Assembly (NCBI GenBank): GCA_000727475.1
Contig: KL647321.1
Span: forward strand, 372,001-436,000
DNA from: Sarcocystis neurona
Taxonomy: Eukaryota; Apicomplexa; Conoidasida; Eucoccidiorida; Sarcocystidae
DNA length: 64,000 nt
Reading direction: 5' to 3'
Part shown: one piece after another, positions 44,501 through 56,380 of the stretch
How positions within the stretch are numbered: the first letter of the stretch is position 1
How the letters are laid out: every line of letters begins with the position of its first letter
Translations under genes and position numbers: made by a program
The notes under the pieces: model-generated
Seen by the model: only the letters and a program-made list of their open reading frames with translations
What the model was told of the DNA's origin: nothing
Database searches by the model: none

Positions 44501-47020
44501 ATCATCTTGACCCAAATACGTTGCCAGTGAATAGGTCAGGTGACGACCTTATTCTGTGAACAGTGTGACCTGCAGTGTATCCGGTGTGGTAACCTCCCAC
44601 TTGCAAGGCTGCGTTTCGCGGTGGTCAGGCTGTGATGTACAGACACCGGGAACAGATTCGTTGTATGCAGCTGGCTAGCCACGGGGTGTGCTTTGGACGG
44701 ATGTCCCCTGAGCAGAGGTCCACTTGACAACCAGAAGAGACATCTTTGCACTGGACGAAACTTCCTACACGCAGAGAAAATGGCGTAGTTTTGCTGTACT
44801 ATTGTAGATTATCACTAAAGAACTGCGCTGTCGAGTGTGCGTTTTCAAGTGTTTGCGCCTCCATTCTGGCACGCCGCTGGCGGTGCGAGCGTTACCGCGC
44901 CCGCTGTGAAGGTGATTGCCTACTGCGTGTAACCGCTCTAAAAGGTCCCTACTGATTCACATTTGATATTTGCTCCAGATCACTTCCATCAGTCATTCCA
45001 GGAGCTGACACGGCGAGGCGTGGAAGAAGTCACTCAGACGGCGATGCTGACGTTCCTGACGCCCTGCACCGGCGGGCGGCGTCTCGAACGAGAGGACACA
45101 ACGGAGGCCACTGCTAAGTGGTACTGTGTTGGCTTAGTGTACTGTGTGTAACTTGTGGTGCCCGAAGAGGAATTCGTCGCATTATCATAGTTGCTCTCAG
45201 TGTCTTGATACAGAAGTGTTCAAGTAGCACAGGTTTTGCAGGGCGTCTCGCTGCTCCAAGAGTCGTTACGTCTTTCCCCGCTTGTCTGCTTCTTTTCATC
45301 GCTGGCGCCGTCTTCTCTCGATGCTCGGCGATACGGCGGCCGTTGCCTTCCCGGCCCCCCCTTTGTACGCCGCAGAACAGCTGCGAAAGTCGTGCGGTGA
45401 AAAGTGTATAATAGGTTATTTTATGTCAGGGGTGTAGTCTTCATTCTAAAAGAGGCCCTGGTGTTTTTGCTGTCTATTTACCGAGCGTTCATTTGTCCTC
45501 GTATCCTCGCTAACTGGCATTCCGCCAGTTCAAGATTGACACCGTGTGAACAGCTGCCGTCCTTCGCGGTGGTCTGATTTGCGAACGACGGAAGTGTTTG
45601 CCCTCTTCCCTTTAGAGTGGGGCTTTCCACCTCCTCACTCGTCTTTTCGCTGCCTATTTGCCTTCTGGCAATCACCTTCTATTCGCAGGCAGCCTTGGGA
45701 TTCGACATTCTGCCGTGGAAAAACCCCATAACCCTTGGGGGATGCATCATTTTCTGCGATGGGACGCTTATATCTCCAAGTGGTCACGCATCCAGTGGCA
45801 ACGACACTTCTAGTTAGACGTACGTGTACGTACATACAATCAAACACCTGCTTACCCCGACAACCAACTTGCCTATGTGGCAAGACATCCACTTGTCAAA
45901 CGTGAGTATAGTCTCACATCATTTACATGAAATCTATGGAAACACATACTGTTATAGTATACACGGTGCGTTCGTCTTCTTCACGTGACGACTGCGTCTT
46001 TACATCGGACCATTTGCATTTCAGGGACATTTCGCTATGGCGCCACGAAAATCCCGCACAAAAAATCGAGTGCCATGTAGCCGTGGACATCACTTTGCTT
46101 CACTAAAAATAGAAGAAGGGAACGCGACCTTTAAAGCGCACCCAGTTCTACTTGTGCAGTAGATGCTTATACGTAGAGAAGGATACGTACGTCGTAGGGG
46201 TTGTGGGGGACGACGTGAATTTTTCACTATGCTGTTCACGTGTATGCAGAGAGAGACACATATCATTTACGCCTTTTTCGTCACTGGTAGATTGCTGCAA
46301 GAACTACTTAACGAGGTCGAACGCCTAAGTACACTAATATCAGCGGAGTGTATCCATGTACTTTATTGTGTCTTCCTGTCTCTTCCCAGGCTGTATGTAC
46401 GAACCCGTCTCCTTGTGCATGCTGGGGTCTGCGCATCACGCACATATTTCTCAAAGTATAGCACAAGCCTAAGACGTGAGAAAACTGCAAGAGGTCCTAC
46501 GTATTCCCTATGGACGCGGTATGCACCCAGCTTAACATTTATGTACAGCGCATTTGAAATATGCTCCACAGCAAATAGAGCGCAGGTAAGAACTATTCTA
46601 CAAAATATGTGGCACCGACCCTTCGAGTGAAAATCGAGTGAATATACTGTATATGGGTAGCCAACGCAGTTGTCCGCGCATTTCGGTGCACGTCTTCCCA
46701 TACATCCCTACCAGTGCTCTCCCTTCTCTCCGCAGGATCGGTCTGCAACTCCTTCTGCGCGTAAAGCCTCACAGGTAGCTGCACGCGTGCAGTGTACACG
46801 TACGCATGCGTGATTAGGTATGACCTTCTCTGCATTGATCTGCAGCGATATGTAACGTCTATGTGGGTAGGTGTACTTATGTAGACGTAAACGGGTATCA
46901 CTTTCTTTTTCCTTGATAGCCGGTCTCCAGTGCCTGTATATGCGCCGCAGCAGCACAACTCTTTATGTGTCGTGCCCTCATTAACGCTGCAGTGATGCTG
47001 TAGCTTTGTGCGTGAGTAAG
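41600..47020. other. Second repeat-poor segment, no secure gene
   Basis: About 5.4 kb with balanced composition and essentially no CAG or TA arrays, like 5380-11580. Open frames are short apart from one minus-strand frame of about 193 codons, listed separately. I see no tRNA, transposase, reverse transcriptase or integrase motif. Confidence 0.55.
43686..44267 (-). CDS. Possible hypothetical protein in repeat-poor DNA
   Basis: An ATG at 44267 (complement) opens 193 codons to a stop at 43686. Composition is ordinary: MQLSADSRSDYEGQVREWLQ at the start, a middle with STPDKILIQPHCQRRQQLSR, and a Pro5 run followed by VLIILGALFDEYRRS. A frame this long in balanced DNA is unusual but not impossible by chance, given about 11 kb of such sequence read in six frames. 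No domain, signal peptide or splice context was recognised. Confidence 0.22.
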   Translation of the reverse strand: MQLSADSRSDYEGQVREWLQIEIRLFSTALHGVLARSTPDKILIQPHCQRRQQLSRGVSTRVWSVVRMRDVSTGINEYASICGTCFPVHTYLSSTTAELCLRTGPPHSAGRRKDDARRQQTHMPPPPPVLIILGALFDEYRRSCAAVPTNFSLSLHTRTWKTALGKGCVCELHRSQSMPADGGAVQHERTQWR

Positions 47021-47128
47021 TGCTGCTTATTTACAAATACCTGCTTTATTCGCCGCCTCACTGCTGCTCCTCTTGTAGCGTTTCTGACGAAACCCGCCGC
47101 TGCAGTCTGCGTACACGTCTGAATCTGA

Positions 47129-47413
47129 CAGCTCACTTGCTTCTTCATTTGCGATCAGCAGCAGCGGCGAAGCCTCTCTGCAGCAGAAACAGCGACAGGG
47201 GGGGCAACACAGACCAGCAGACGCAGGGGGGAGGAGTGGCGGAGAAGCAGGGCTGAGAGCAGCGTAGAAACAAAGGGAAAAACCAGCATCACCAGCAGGA
47301 AGGAAAGAAGACGCAAGAGGAGCGGCAACAGCCAGGTGCGCGGGCCCCATCGCAGATGTAGCACCAGAGAAGTGGGAGCAGTGTGCGGAGAGACAGCCCA
47401 ACAGAAAGAAAGA
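47129..47413 (+). other. Open upstream extension of the giant gene
   Basis: The reading frame of the giant exon stays open for 285 bases upstream of its first ATG, back to a TGA at 47126. Within it, CTTGCTTCTTCATTTGCGAT followed by CAG makes a good acceptor ending at 47159. The intervening codons are Arg/Ser/Thr-rich and coding-like. The first coding exon may therefore lie further upstream, with 47160 as the real start of this exon. Confidence 0.4.
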
Positions 47414-50400
47414 ATGGAAGAAAGGGAAGGAGAACGGCAACCGCCGCAGTGTTCCACTGTTGAGGACCGCCTGACGCATGTCGCCGCCACAGCAAAGCTC
47501 CTTGCAGCGGCAGCAGCGTCGGATGAAACAGCAGCAGCAGCATTAACAGCAAGCGCATCGACTACGACAGCAGCAGCAGCGCTCCTACGCGACGCCACAG
47601 CTACAAGGACGTCCGTGTCTGGTCCCGTTGCAGTGCCGACTGGACGAATAGGGGCAGTTAGAGCAGTCGCAGCTGCTGCCACGCCTGCCGCGGTCGCTGC
47701 AGCAGCGGCAGCGCGCATGCCAGCGGCAGCCGAGGGTTTGGCAGGACGAGCAACAGGAGGACTGGCGCATGCAGAAGCAGCAGCAGCCGCAGCAGCAGCA
47801 GCACACGGCGACTGGGTTGCACCAGCAGGTTTCACGGACACACTCATAGCGCATGCAGGGACACAACTTGCTGTTACTTCGTCGTACGACTTCCACTCGA
47901 GAAATTACATCAGTAGAGAAGTTGCGTGTGGAACTGGAGAGGGTTGCTGGCATGCGCGACGTGCAGCATCGGCCATAAATACACACGTCGCAGCAACAGG
48001 GGCAGTGAAAGCAGCTCCAGCTGCAGGACGGGGAGAAGCAGAAGGCGCAGCAGCAGCCTTTCACGTGGTAGCAGAGGCTGCTGCAGCAGGAACAGCAACA
48101 GCTGTAGCAGCTGTCACCCAGATGAAAGCCGACGCAAATACTCGCTCAAATTGGGCAACAGCAGTACCGAGTTCCACAGCAGCAGTGGGGCCGACCTCTG
48201 TTGCTAGTGCGCGTCCGCCGCATGCTTCTGCTGCCCATGAAATTACCCGTCCTGCTGCTGCTGCACGTACCCCTGCTGCTGCTGCACGTACCCCTGCTGC
48301 TGCTGCACGTACCCCTGCTGCAGCTACTGCTAGAACTCGTGCGGTTGCTGCCGGTACGCCTTTGGCCGGTGCTGGTTCTGCTTCAGCTGCGACGCCTGCT
48401 TCGTTTCTTTCCGCTGGTCGCCGTTATTCCTCATCTGCAGCTCCTTCATCTGCTGCTGGGGCTCGACAACAGCAGACAGGCCGTACTCGGGAATTAATGA
48501 AGCAGGAGGTGCAGCAGCAGAGAGCTTGTGGCAGCACCTCGTTGCTGCTGCCCCCCGGCGCAACAGCAAAGCCCTGTGGGGACAGCGGATGCGCAGGCCT
48601 CAGTGTCGCGTCTCTCACTTCTTGCACACCTCCCTTATTACAGCACGAGCAGCAGCTAGTCCAAGAGCACCAGCAGCAACAGCAGCCAACGCAGCAGGAC
48701 AAACAGAAGCAAGAACAGCGTACACAGCAGCAGCGGCCGCCTTTCCCCGAGCAGCACTCTTCGCAGGACTCCCTGGCGAAGCTGCGAAGGATGCAGCAGG
48801 AGAATGAAGAAGCATGCGGTCAGTCTCTTCTAAGCAGCAGTCGCAGCAGTGCAAGCAGCCTTTGCAGCGACAACGGCAGGTTCTGCAGCAGTGCGCTTTG
48901 CTGCAGCAGGATCCCCTCTCCTTTGCCTCACGCTGCTTCTGCTGCTCCACGGGCGCCGAACAGTAGTACCTCTCCCCTTCCCTCTTCTTCTTCTTCCTCT
49001 CCTGAGTCTTGCTGTGCCTCTACTTCTGCGTCGTCTTCTCTTCGCTCTCCTTTGCTTGCTGCTGCAGCTGCTGCTGCATCTCCTTCAGCAGCAGCCGCCT
49101 TCGCCTCTACAAGAAAGCGCAGAGTCACAACACGAGAAGAAGAAGTTGCTCTGCTGCCGCTGCCTGCTGCTGCTGCATCTATTGCTCACCCGAGCAGCTC
49201 TCCTGCCCCTGCTGCTTGCGCGGCTTGTTTTCCTCTCAGCCGTTATCATAGCACTCCTGCTACTGCCTCTCCTACGGATGCTGCTGCTGCTGCTGGCCCG
49301 GCGTCGGTGGCTGCCGCTGCTGCTTTTTCTTCTGCATCTTCTACTGGTGCTTCTGCTGCGCTTGCCGCTGCTCGTTGTTCCTCTGCTGCTGCTGGTTCTC
49401 CTGCGACCGCGGATGCTGCTACTTCTCTCTCTGCTGCCGTCCCTACTCTCTCTGCTGCAGCTGCTGCTGCTGTCTTTTCTTCTCATGTTGTGCGGGCTGC
49501 ACCTTCGTCCTTCCATTCTTCAGCAGCCGCTGGCCCTGCCTCTTCCCTTCGTGCTGCCGGTGCGACAGTCGCTGCTGCATCTCCGGCTGCAGGTGCTGCG
49601 AGCACCTCTGCTGCTGCTGCAGCACCTCTTTCGCCTGCTGCTGCCCCTTACCCCTTTTCTCCTCCTGTTGCTGCTGTCGCTTCTTCTTCTTCTCCTGCCG
49701 AAGCTGCTGTGTCTCTCTCTTCTGCTTTTTCCCTCGCGTCCAACCGCCTCTCGGCCCCGCCCCCATCGTCCTCTGCTGTGTCTGCTGCTCCTTCTCCTCT
49801 TCCGACTACCCACCGCGCCACTGGTGCGTTTACCTTCGCAACACCGGCAGCGGCGTCTGCGTACGCTGCTGCTACTGCGGAAGGTGCTCCGACCCTCGCC
49901 GCTGCTCCTCTGTCCTCCATTGCAGGGGCAGCACCCGCAGCAGCAGCGGAAGCAGCACCAGCAGCAGCAGCAGAGGCAGCTCCAGCAGCAGCAGCAGAGA
50001 GGACACCAGCAGCAGCAGCAGAGGCAGCACCAGCAGCAGAGGCAGCTCCAGCAGCAGCGGCAGAGGCAGTACCAGCAGCAGCAGCAGTAGGGACAGCAGC
50101 AGGAGGCGCAACAGGGGCAAGCAGGCGTCCCCCGCTGCTGCCGTTGGCGCCTGGAGGAGGTGCACGTCCTCAGGAGCTGGTGGAAAGCAAGTGGCTTCTG
50201 CAGCTGTGTGACGACTCTCTCATTTTTAATTTATTGTGCGGCCGTTATCGTCGGTTGCTGCTGCATGTCATTGAGAAATTCCACCTGTACTGCGCTCTCA
50301 AGCAACAGCGCAGCAGAAGCACTGCCACAGCGGACGACGTTAACTGCAGCAGCAGGGAAGAGGGGAGAGACAGCACCTGTAGTAGCGGCAGCAGCAACAG

Positions 50401-53400
50401 CAGGCGAAGAAGCCAGAGCTGCAGCGGCAACAGCGGCGGCAGCGACAGGAACAACCGACAACGCAGCTGCGTAGCAACGGTGCCGTGCGCTGGTGAAGGA
50501 ACAAGTGCCAGCAGCAGCAGCAGAGACAACAGTGTCCGCAGCAGCAGCATTAGCAGCAACAGTATCAACGACAGCTACTCTGACGACAGGGCAGAAGATG
50601 GGAAGGACCGTGGGGTGGCTGCCACAACGAGCAGCAGCATCTGGTCTCACTGCCTCAGCATGCAGAGGAGACCCACGAGACAGGAGACAGGGGATGATGC
50701 CGTCACGCCGAGACAGCACCAGCAGCAGCAAGCGAAGCACCAACAGGCGGATGCAGAGCAGCAGCAGGAAGAACGAGGAAGAGAAGAGGAGGAAGCGGAA
50801 ATGCAGAGGCAGCAGCAACAGGAGGAGGGGCTGCAGCAGGTGACGGGCTGGCAGCGGGACCTTTTGCAACTGCAGCAACAGGAGCAGCAACAGCAGGAGC
50901 AGCAGCAGCAAAGGACGCGTCTACAAGCGACAGCGGGCGGGAACTCGGTACAGAAAAACAGATTCCTCTGCAGAGGGACGGCGGGGCAACCAGGTACTGT
51001 AGCACGACCAACTACAGCGTCCTTTACCTCTGTTGCCGCAACAAACGCAGCGGCAGGACCAGCATCAGCAGCAGGAGCAGCAACAGCGCCGCTGACGCTG
51101 GAAGCAAATACATGCCAAGGAGCTCCCAGAAGAGCCGCAGCGGTAGCTGCAGGGACAGCAGGAGCCGCGTCGGCAGCAGCGACACTTGCAGCACCAGCAG
51201 GAGGAGCAAGTGCAGCAAGAGATACAGCAGCAGCAGGAACTCGGCCTGCTTGTTGGGAGGAGGGAGATCGAGAGGCTCGTTTGTCTAACGACGACATCTT
51301 GAGGAGAGAAGCAGCAGCGGCAGCACTGGAAGATGCAGACGGTGTCTGTGCGACTGCGCCAGCAGCAACGCTTCCGCAGAAGGTGGGGAGAGATGCAGCA
51401 ACAGCAGCAGAGGCAGCTGTAGCAGCGGAAGCAGCAGCAGCAACAGAGGCAGCTGTAGCAGCGGAAGCAGCAGCTGCAGCAGAGGCAGCTGTAGCAGCGG
51501 AAGCAGCAGCAGCAGCAGATTTTTCCACGAGTAACATTTTTCAACAACCGAGAAGGCAATCGCCTGTGGGCGCGGCCGCAGCACGGGACTCTTTTTTGTC
51601 GAATCTGCTGCAGAATGCGACAGCAGTTCCCCACGTTGCTGCATATCCCACCTCCGCCTTCCCCTCCTCCCCCTCGGCCCCCGCTCCTCTTGGCGCAGCG
51701 ATGTTGCCTGCTGCTGCGGCTCCCCCTGCGGCTCCTGCTGCCTCGCATGCCGCTTCTCTTGCTTCTGCTGCGCGTCCTTCTGCACCTGCTGCTGCTGGTG
51801 GTGACACAGGCAACGCTCGTGCGGCTGCTCCTGCTGCTTTTGCAGCCCGCGGGGAATGTGCTGTTGTCCCCTGTCCTGATGCTGTTGGACGCGTTGCTGC
51901 TGCTGCTGCTTCCCCGGTGGCTGCTGCTTCCGATTCCTCTGCGTCCTGCGCCCCTGCACCGGCAGCAGCTGCTGCTGCTGACGCTTCGTCACCTCGTCGA
52001 GACGCAGCAGCTGCGGGCGAAGAGGCATACCTCCAACGGTTGAAGCAGCAGCTACTCTACCCGCTCCCAGCAGCAGCAGCAACCCCTGCTGCCCCGTCCA
52101 TCTTTTCTCCTCTCGTGAGGGCTCCGTATAGCGTCCCAGTTGCTCTCGTGCTGCTAAATTGCGCACCAGTTCCTACGCGGTGGTGCAGCAGCAGCAGCAC
52201 GCCGCTTCTGCTCCAGCGACAGCAGCGCGAACAGCAGGGACGGCGCAGCTGCTGCCACAGGAGGCAACCACAGCAGCGTAGCGACTGGCTTCCGCAGCGG
52301 CAGCACACGGTGTGCGGCGACGTGCAGCAGCAGCAGCTTCGAAGAACTCACGAGCTGCAGGGGAAGGAGAGAGAGGAGACGGAAGAGGAGGAGGAAGAGG
52401 GGAAAATGAAGAAGCAGCAGCCGGAGCAGCAGCGAGAGGAGGACGGGTGTCTCATGGATGCCCAGCAGCAGCGGTGGGGAGTACACCAGCCGAGAAATGA
52501 GCCTGAACAGGAGGAGGACGCGAAGGAAGAGGATGAGGAGGAGCAGCAGTGGCAGCAGATACAGCAGATGACGGTGGAAGCAGGAAAGCAGCAGGACGCG
52601 AAGCAGAAGCATCAAAGGCATTGGAGTTGTTTGTCCTCTTGTGGGGGTTCTGCTGCAGCCAAGGAGACTCGCGCGGAAGAAGAAAAGAAGAGAAAGCCAC
52701 ACGCTGCTGCTGTTGCTGCAGACACACTGCGCGCAGGCTGCGCGGACTCTTCTTCTATGTTGGCAAGCCGCGGTTCTTCAGCAACGTCCACAGCAGCAGC
52801 AGCAGACGCAGCAGCAGCCCCCGTGACAGCCGCCGGAGCGGCGCTGGACGAAAGAAGAGGAGCAGCAGCACAAGGACTGCCAACAGCAGCGCCGCCTGCA
52901 GAAAGCGCAGCAGCAGCAACAGCGTTTGCAGTTGGCCCCGTAGCAGCAGGAGTACGTGGGGCGCAGAGACACTCCAGCGTCGGCAAATCGCAGCAGCAGG
53001 CCGGAGCCGACGGCGGCATACAGCAGCAGAATGCCGACTTGAAGGAGGCGAAAGACGAGGAAAACGAAGAAGAGGAGGGGGAGGAAGAGGAGGAGGAGAA
53101 GACTGAGGAGAGCGATGAGAGCTGCGATTTACAGCGCCTTGCAGCAGAAGCGTACGAACAAGAAGAGCTGCAGCAACGGGTATATGAGTTGCTCTACGCG
53201 CAGGGAGATGCAGCCTGGTGCCGGCGGTATTTCTACAAGTATCAAGAGGACTATGACGTCGAATTGCCCGTCTTGTATCGACTTTCTGTGTTGCTGCCGC
53301 TGCACCAGCTGAAGAAACTAGTTTACTATCACGCCCGTATTAAACGAGCTTGGCTGCTGCCGCTGCTGCTGTGGAATTGCAGCCCCTGCAAGACGCTTGA

Positions 53401-55585
53401 CCTGCGGCGCTGGGGACTGCAGTTTGCCGCTCTCGACCGCAAGAAGGAACTTGTTGCTGCTGCTGCGCGCCGCGCCCAGAAGCCCGCCGCTGCTGCTGCT
53501 GCTACCTTAGACACGGGAAGAATGCGAGCCTGCAGACTTGCTGCTGCTTCTGCTGATGGATCGAAGACACACAACGGCTGCTGCCCTGTGGAGACCGCTG
53601 CTGCTGCCCCACAAGATCAACAGCAGCAGCAAGGGAGCGGCACCGCCAAAGCAAGGAAACTGCAGGAGAACCAACATCTGCAGGAGCAGCAGCAACACGT
53701 CCAGCAGAGGCAGCAACATGAGCAGCAGCAACAACATGGGCAGCAGCAGCAACAAGTGCAGCAGCAGCAACTGGGGCAGCAGGAACTGCAGGTCAGGAGT
53801 TCCCACAACGGCAGCAGCGGTGGAGGGGACAAAAAATGTGTCTGCGGGGAGCTGCCGCAGAAGCCGCAGAAAGAGGAGGTAGAAAAGAAAGAGCAGCAGC
53901 ACAAGCAAGCCGCAGATCCTGTTGCTGCGCTTGCACCTGAGCAACTTCGAACGGTGAAGCGTCGCTGCGTCATGCAGCAGCAGGCCCCGCAGGAGGAAAA
54001 AGAGGAGAAGGAGCAGTTTCAGCTGCAGCAGAAGCAACAGCATGAGCAGCAGGACAGCGAGGTCCGTGCGGCGGCTGGTGCGGCTCGTGACGCCCAAGGA
54101 AGCTGTCACAGCCCACTGCAGCACGCCCTGAAGATGGACGCGCTGCTGCAGCACGCAAGCGACGAGCAGCAGCAACAGCAGAAGGAAGGAATGTGGCAAG
54201 ATCGAAAGCAGCAGCGGCAGCAGCACGACGACCCCGGACGGGGAAGGTGCAAAGAACAGCAGCAGGGACAGCAAAGACGTGAACAGCAGCAGCAGCAACA
54301 GCAGCAAGAGAGAAAGCAGACGCAGGAGGCAGCAGAGCAGGAGCAGCAGCAGCAACCCGAGCGAATCTACTCAACGCGCGTGCTGCAGCAGCAGCAGTCA
54401 GCAAAGCAGCAGCAGCAGTGGAAGGCGGACGACCACGTCGCTGCTGCTGACAGTCGAGATCCGAGCAGCAGCTCCACTACTGCTTCCGCGGGTGTGTGTC
54501 CTGCTAGACGACAGGCAGGAGGAGGAGAAGCAGCAGCAGCAGGAGAAGGTACGCCGGCAGGTGCAGCCCCTGCGTCTGTTGCTGCTGTGGCTATTTCACT
54601 GGGAGCTGCACCAGCAGCAGCAATAGGCGAAGACTGCTGCGCGGTGACTGCTGCGTCAACGGCTCTCGCTGCAGCAGCAGGAGGCAGAGCAAACGTTCCT
54701 GCTGCTGAAGAGGGGAGGGAAGTTGTAGCTGCTGCCGCTGCTGCCGAACAGCAACGAGCGACTGATATGAGAGTAGCTGCCGGTCGTTCTGCTGCTGCAG
54801 CAACAGGAGGCGGCACTGCTGCTGCTGTGGGTGCCAGTGCTGCTGCTGCTGCTGTCACGGGAAGAGGCGATGTTGCTACAGCAGCAGCTGCTGCTTTTGA
54901 GTCTTGTGAGGCAGCAGCCGCTGCAGGTAGGTCTTCTGTGGCTGCTGTCAAGGACGAAGAAGAAGCAGGAGAGAAGTCAGAAGAAAATTCATCGACCCGA
55001 ATGCTGAAACATCGACTTTTCGACTGCCTATGTGAGGCAGCGCGGCAGGGGAAGCACGCCGCAGCAGAAGGGCACGAAAAGCAGCAGAGGGAGGCCCAGC
55101 AGCAGGAAGAAGGCAGGGAAGAGGGTGCCTCTGGCGCTGCTGCTGCTGGGACGACTCTTCTCTCTTCAAAAAAGCCACGTGCTAGTAGTAGTTGTGGTAG
55201 TAGTAGTGTAGTCTCTTCGACAGCAACAAGGCGACCTGGGAAGCAACTAAGCTCCGTCCGTCAAAGAGAAGAAGCGAAAGGCGAGGAAGAAGCAGACGAA
55301 ACCGAAGAAGAGAAGAAGCTGCAGAAACAGCGTGAAGAGAGGGTGCGGGAGCAGGAGGAAGAGCAGGACCAGCAGCAGCAAGAGAGGGAACAGCAGCAGG
55401 AACGGGAAGAAGAACAGCAGCAAAAGAGAAAGAAAGCCGGCGGAGACTATCGAAGGGCGCAGGACGAACAGCACAAAGAAATCGAGAGACGAAAACGACA
55501 TGAGGAAGACGACGGAAGAGAGCACAAGGGCGAAGAAGAAGACGAAGAAGAGGAAGAGACGTCAACAGCAAAGGCTGAAGCGGAG
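47414..55585 (+). CDS. Giant low-complexity protein, exon 1 (2,724 codons)
   Basis: A single frame stays open for more than 8 kb. The first ATG is at 47414 (MEEREGERQPPQ), though upstream exons are likely. Most of the protein is Ala, Gln and Ser repeats coded by CAG and, in the middle, by CTG. Non-repetitive islands stand out: residues about 921-965 (ESKWLLQLCDDSLIFNLLCG and on), about 1905-2014 (an aromatic, helix-rich stretch with AAWCRRYFYKYQEDYDVELP and HQLKKLVYYHARIKRAWLLP), and about 2527-2553 (MLKHRLFDCLCEAARQGK). Acidic coils (EEEEGEEEEEEK) precede the second island. Coding ends at a phase-0 GAG|GTAATC donor at 55586, after which the frame degenerates to pyrimidine-coded Leu/Ser/Phe/Cys. 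No known domain was recognised. The length of the frame through both repeat orientations and the islands argue strongly that it is real; internal introns cannot be excluded. Confidence 0.72.
48251..48313 (+). repeat. 21-bp tandem repeat, three copies (RTPAAAA)
   Basis: Three perfect copies of CCTGCTGCTGCTGCACGTAC(C) within the giant exon. The 21-bp period keeps frame and encodes three RTPAAAA heptads. Confidence 0.9.
49929..50100 (+). repeat. 24-bp-type repeat array (APAAAAEA)
   Basis: About six imperfect units of GCACCAGCAGCAGCAGCAGA + GGCA type inside the giant exon, coding APAAAAEA with variants (a ERTP unit and a shorter EAAPAAEA unit). Period changes are multiples of three, so frame is kept. 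The array begins where repeat orientation returns from CTG to CAG. Confidence 0.8.
51410..51517 (+). repeat. 36-bp tandem repeat, three copies (EAAVAAEAAAAT)
   Basis: Three near-identical 36-bp units starting GAGGCAGCTGTAGCAGCGGA encode EAAVAAEAAAAT/A. They differ only at a few codon positions, consistent with recent expansion that preserved the frame. Confidence 0.9.
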
Positions 55586-56380
55586 GTAATCTTCCGATGT
55601 GACTGCAGACCCTCGTGCATGCGCGCGTCTCGCTGTCTCTGTCTTCGTCTTCGCCTTCCTTTTTGCTGCTCGTTTGTTCTCCTCTTCTCTCTCTGTCTTC
55701 TCCTCTCCTCGTCCGCCTTCTTCTTCTCGTTGCTTTTTTGTTGCATGCACGTCTCAACTGCCCTATTCCTTACCCTCTGCCTTTCGCACTGCTTCCTGCA
55801 TGCAAGAGGGGTCGCCAAGGACAGACTGCCTTGAATGGCCAACGAAAGTTTCTACCCCTCCTCGCGCACAGTCTACGCGTCTTCATATCAAATACACGCA
55901 AAGGCCCTTACGCCGAACTTCCCCGCACTCAAGAATTCGTCTAGTAACAGAAGTACCTGTCTGCTGTCCCTCCGTATATATATATATGTGTATGGGCATA
56001 TATACATATATATCGCTTCGCGCTTCCTGAAGATAAATCCAGCATATGCCATGTTCTTCCTTTCTTCTCCCTGCTTGCGTAGTACCCGTCTTCTCTTCTC
56101 CGCCTCATCCGCGACGTCGGCTCTACCCTGGTAACTGCCATACACGTAATATAAATATATAGAGAGAGGATGCACCTACGAATATACACATGTATATAGG
56201 TATGTTGAGGAAGGTACGTACACACACAAGCCGATAGGTAGTACACTTGTGTCTCCGTTGTTGTGTGTATTTAGGTTTGTGTGTATATATATGTAAGTTT
56301 TTACGTATAAATTTAGGTGTACTGTCCTGTGCATGCGTCTCGTCGTTTCTTTTTCGCTTTGCGTGCCACGTTACAAGCAG
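55586..56380 (+). other. Predicted phase-0 intron of the giant gene (795 bp)
   Basis: The donor GAG|GTAATC at 55586 and acceptor TTACAAGCAG ending at 56380 (or AAG at 56377) both fall on codon boundaries of open frames on either side. The enclosed sequence is pyrimidine-rich at first (55620-55740), then carries TA microsatellite motifs, has stops in the upstream frame at 55832, and contains no coding-like frame. Purine-rich acidic coding gives way abruptly to pyrimidine-rich sequence at the donor, as elsewhere in this window. Confidence 0.6.
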
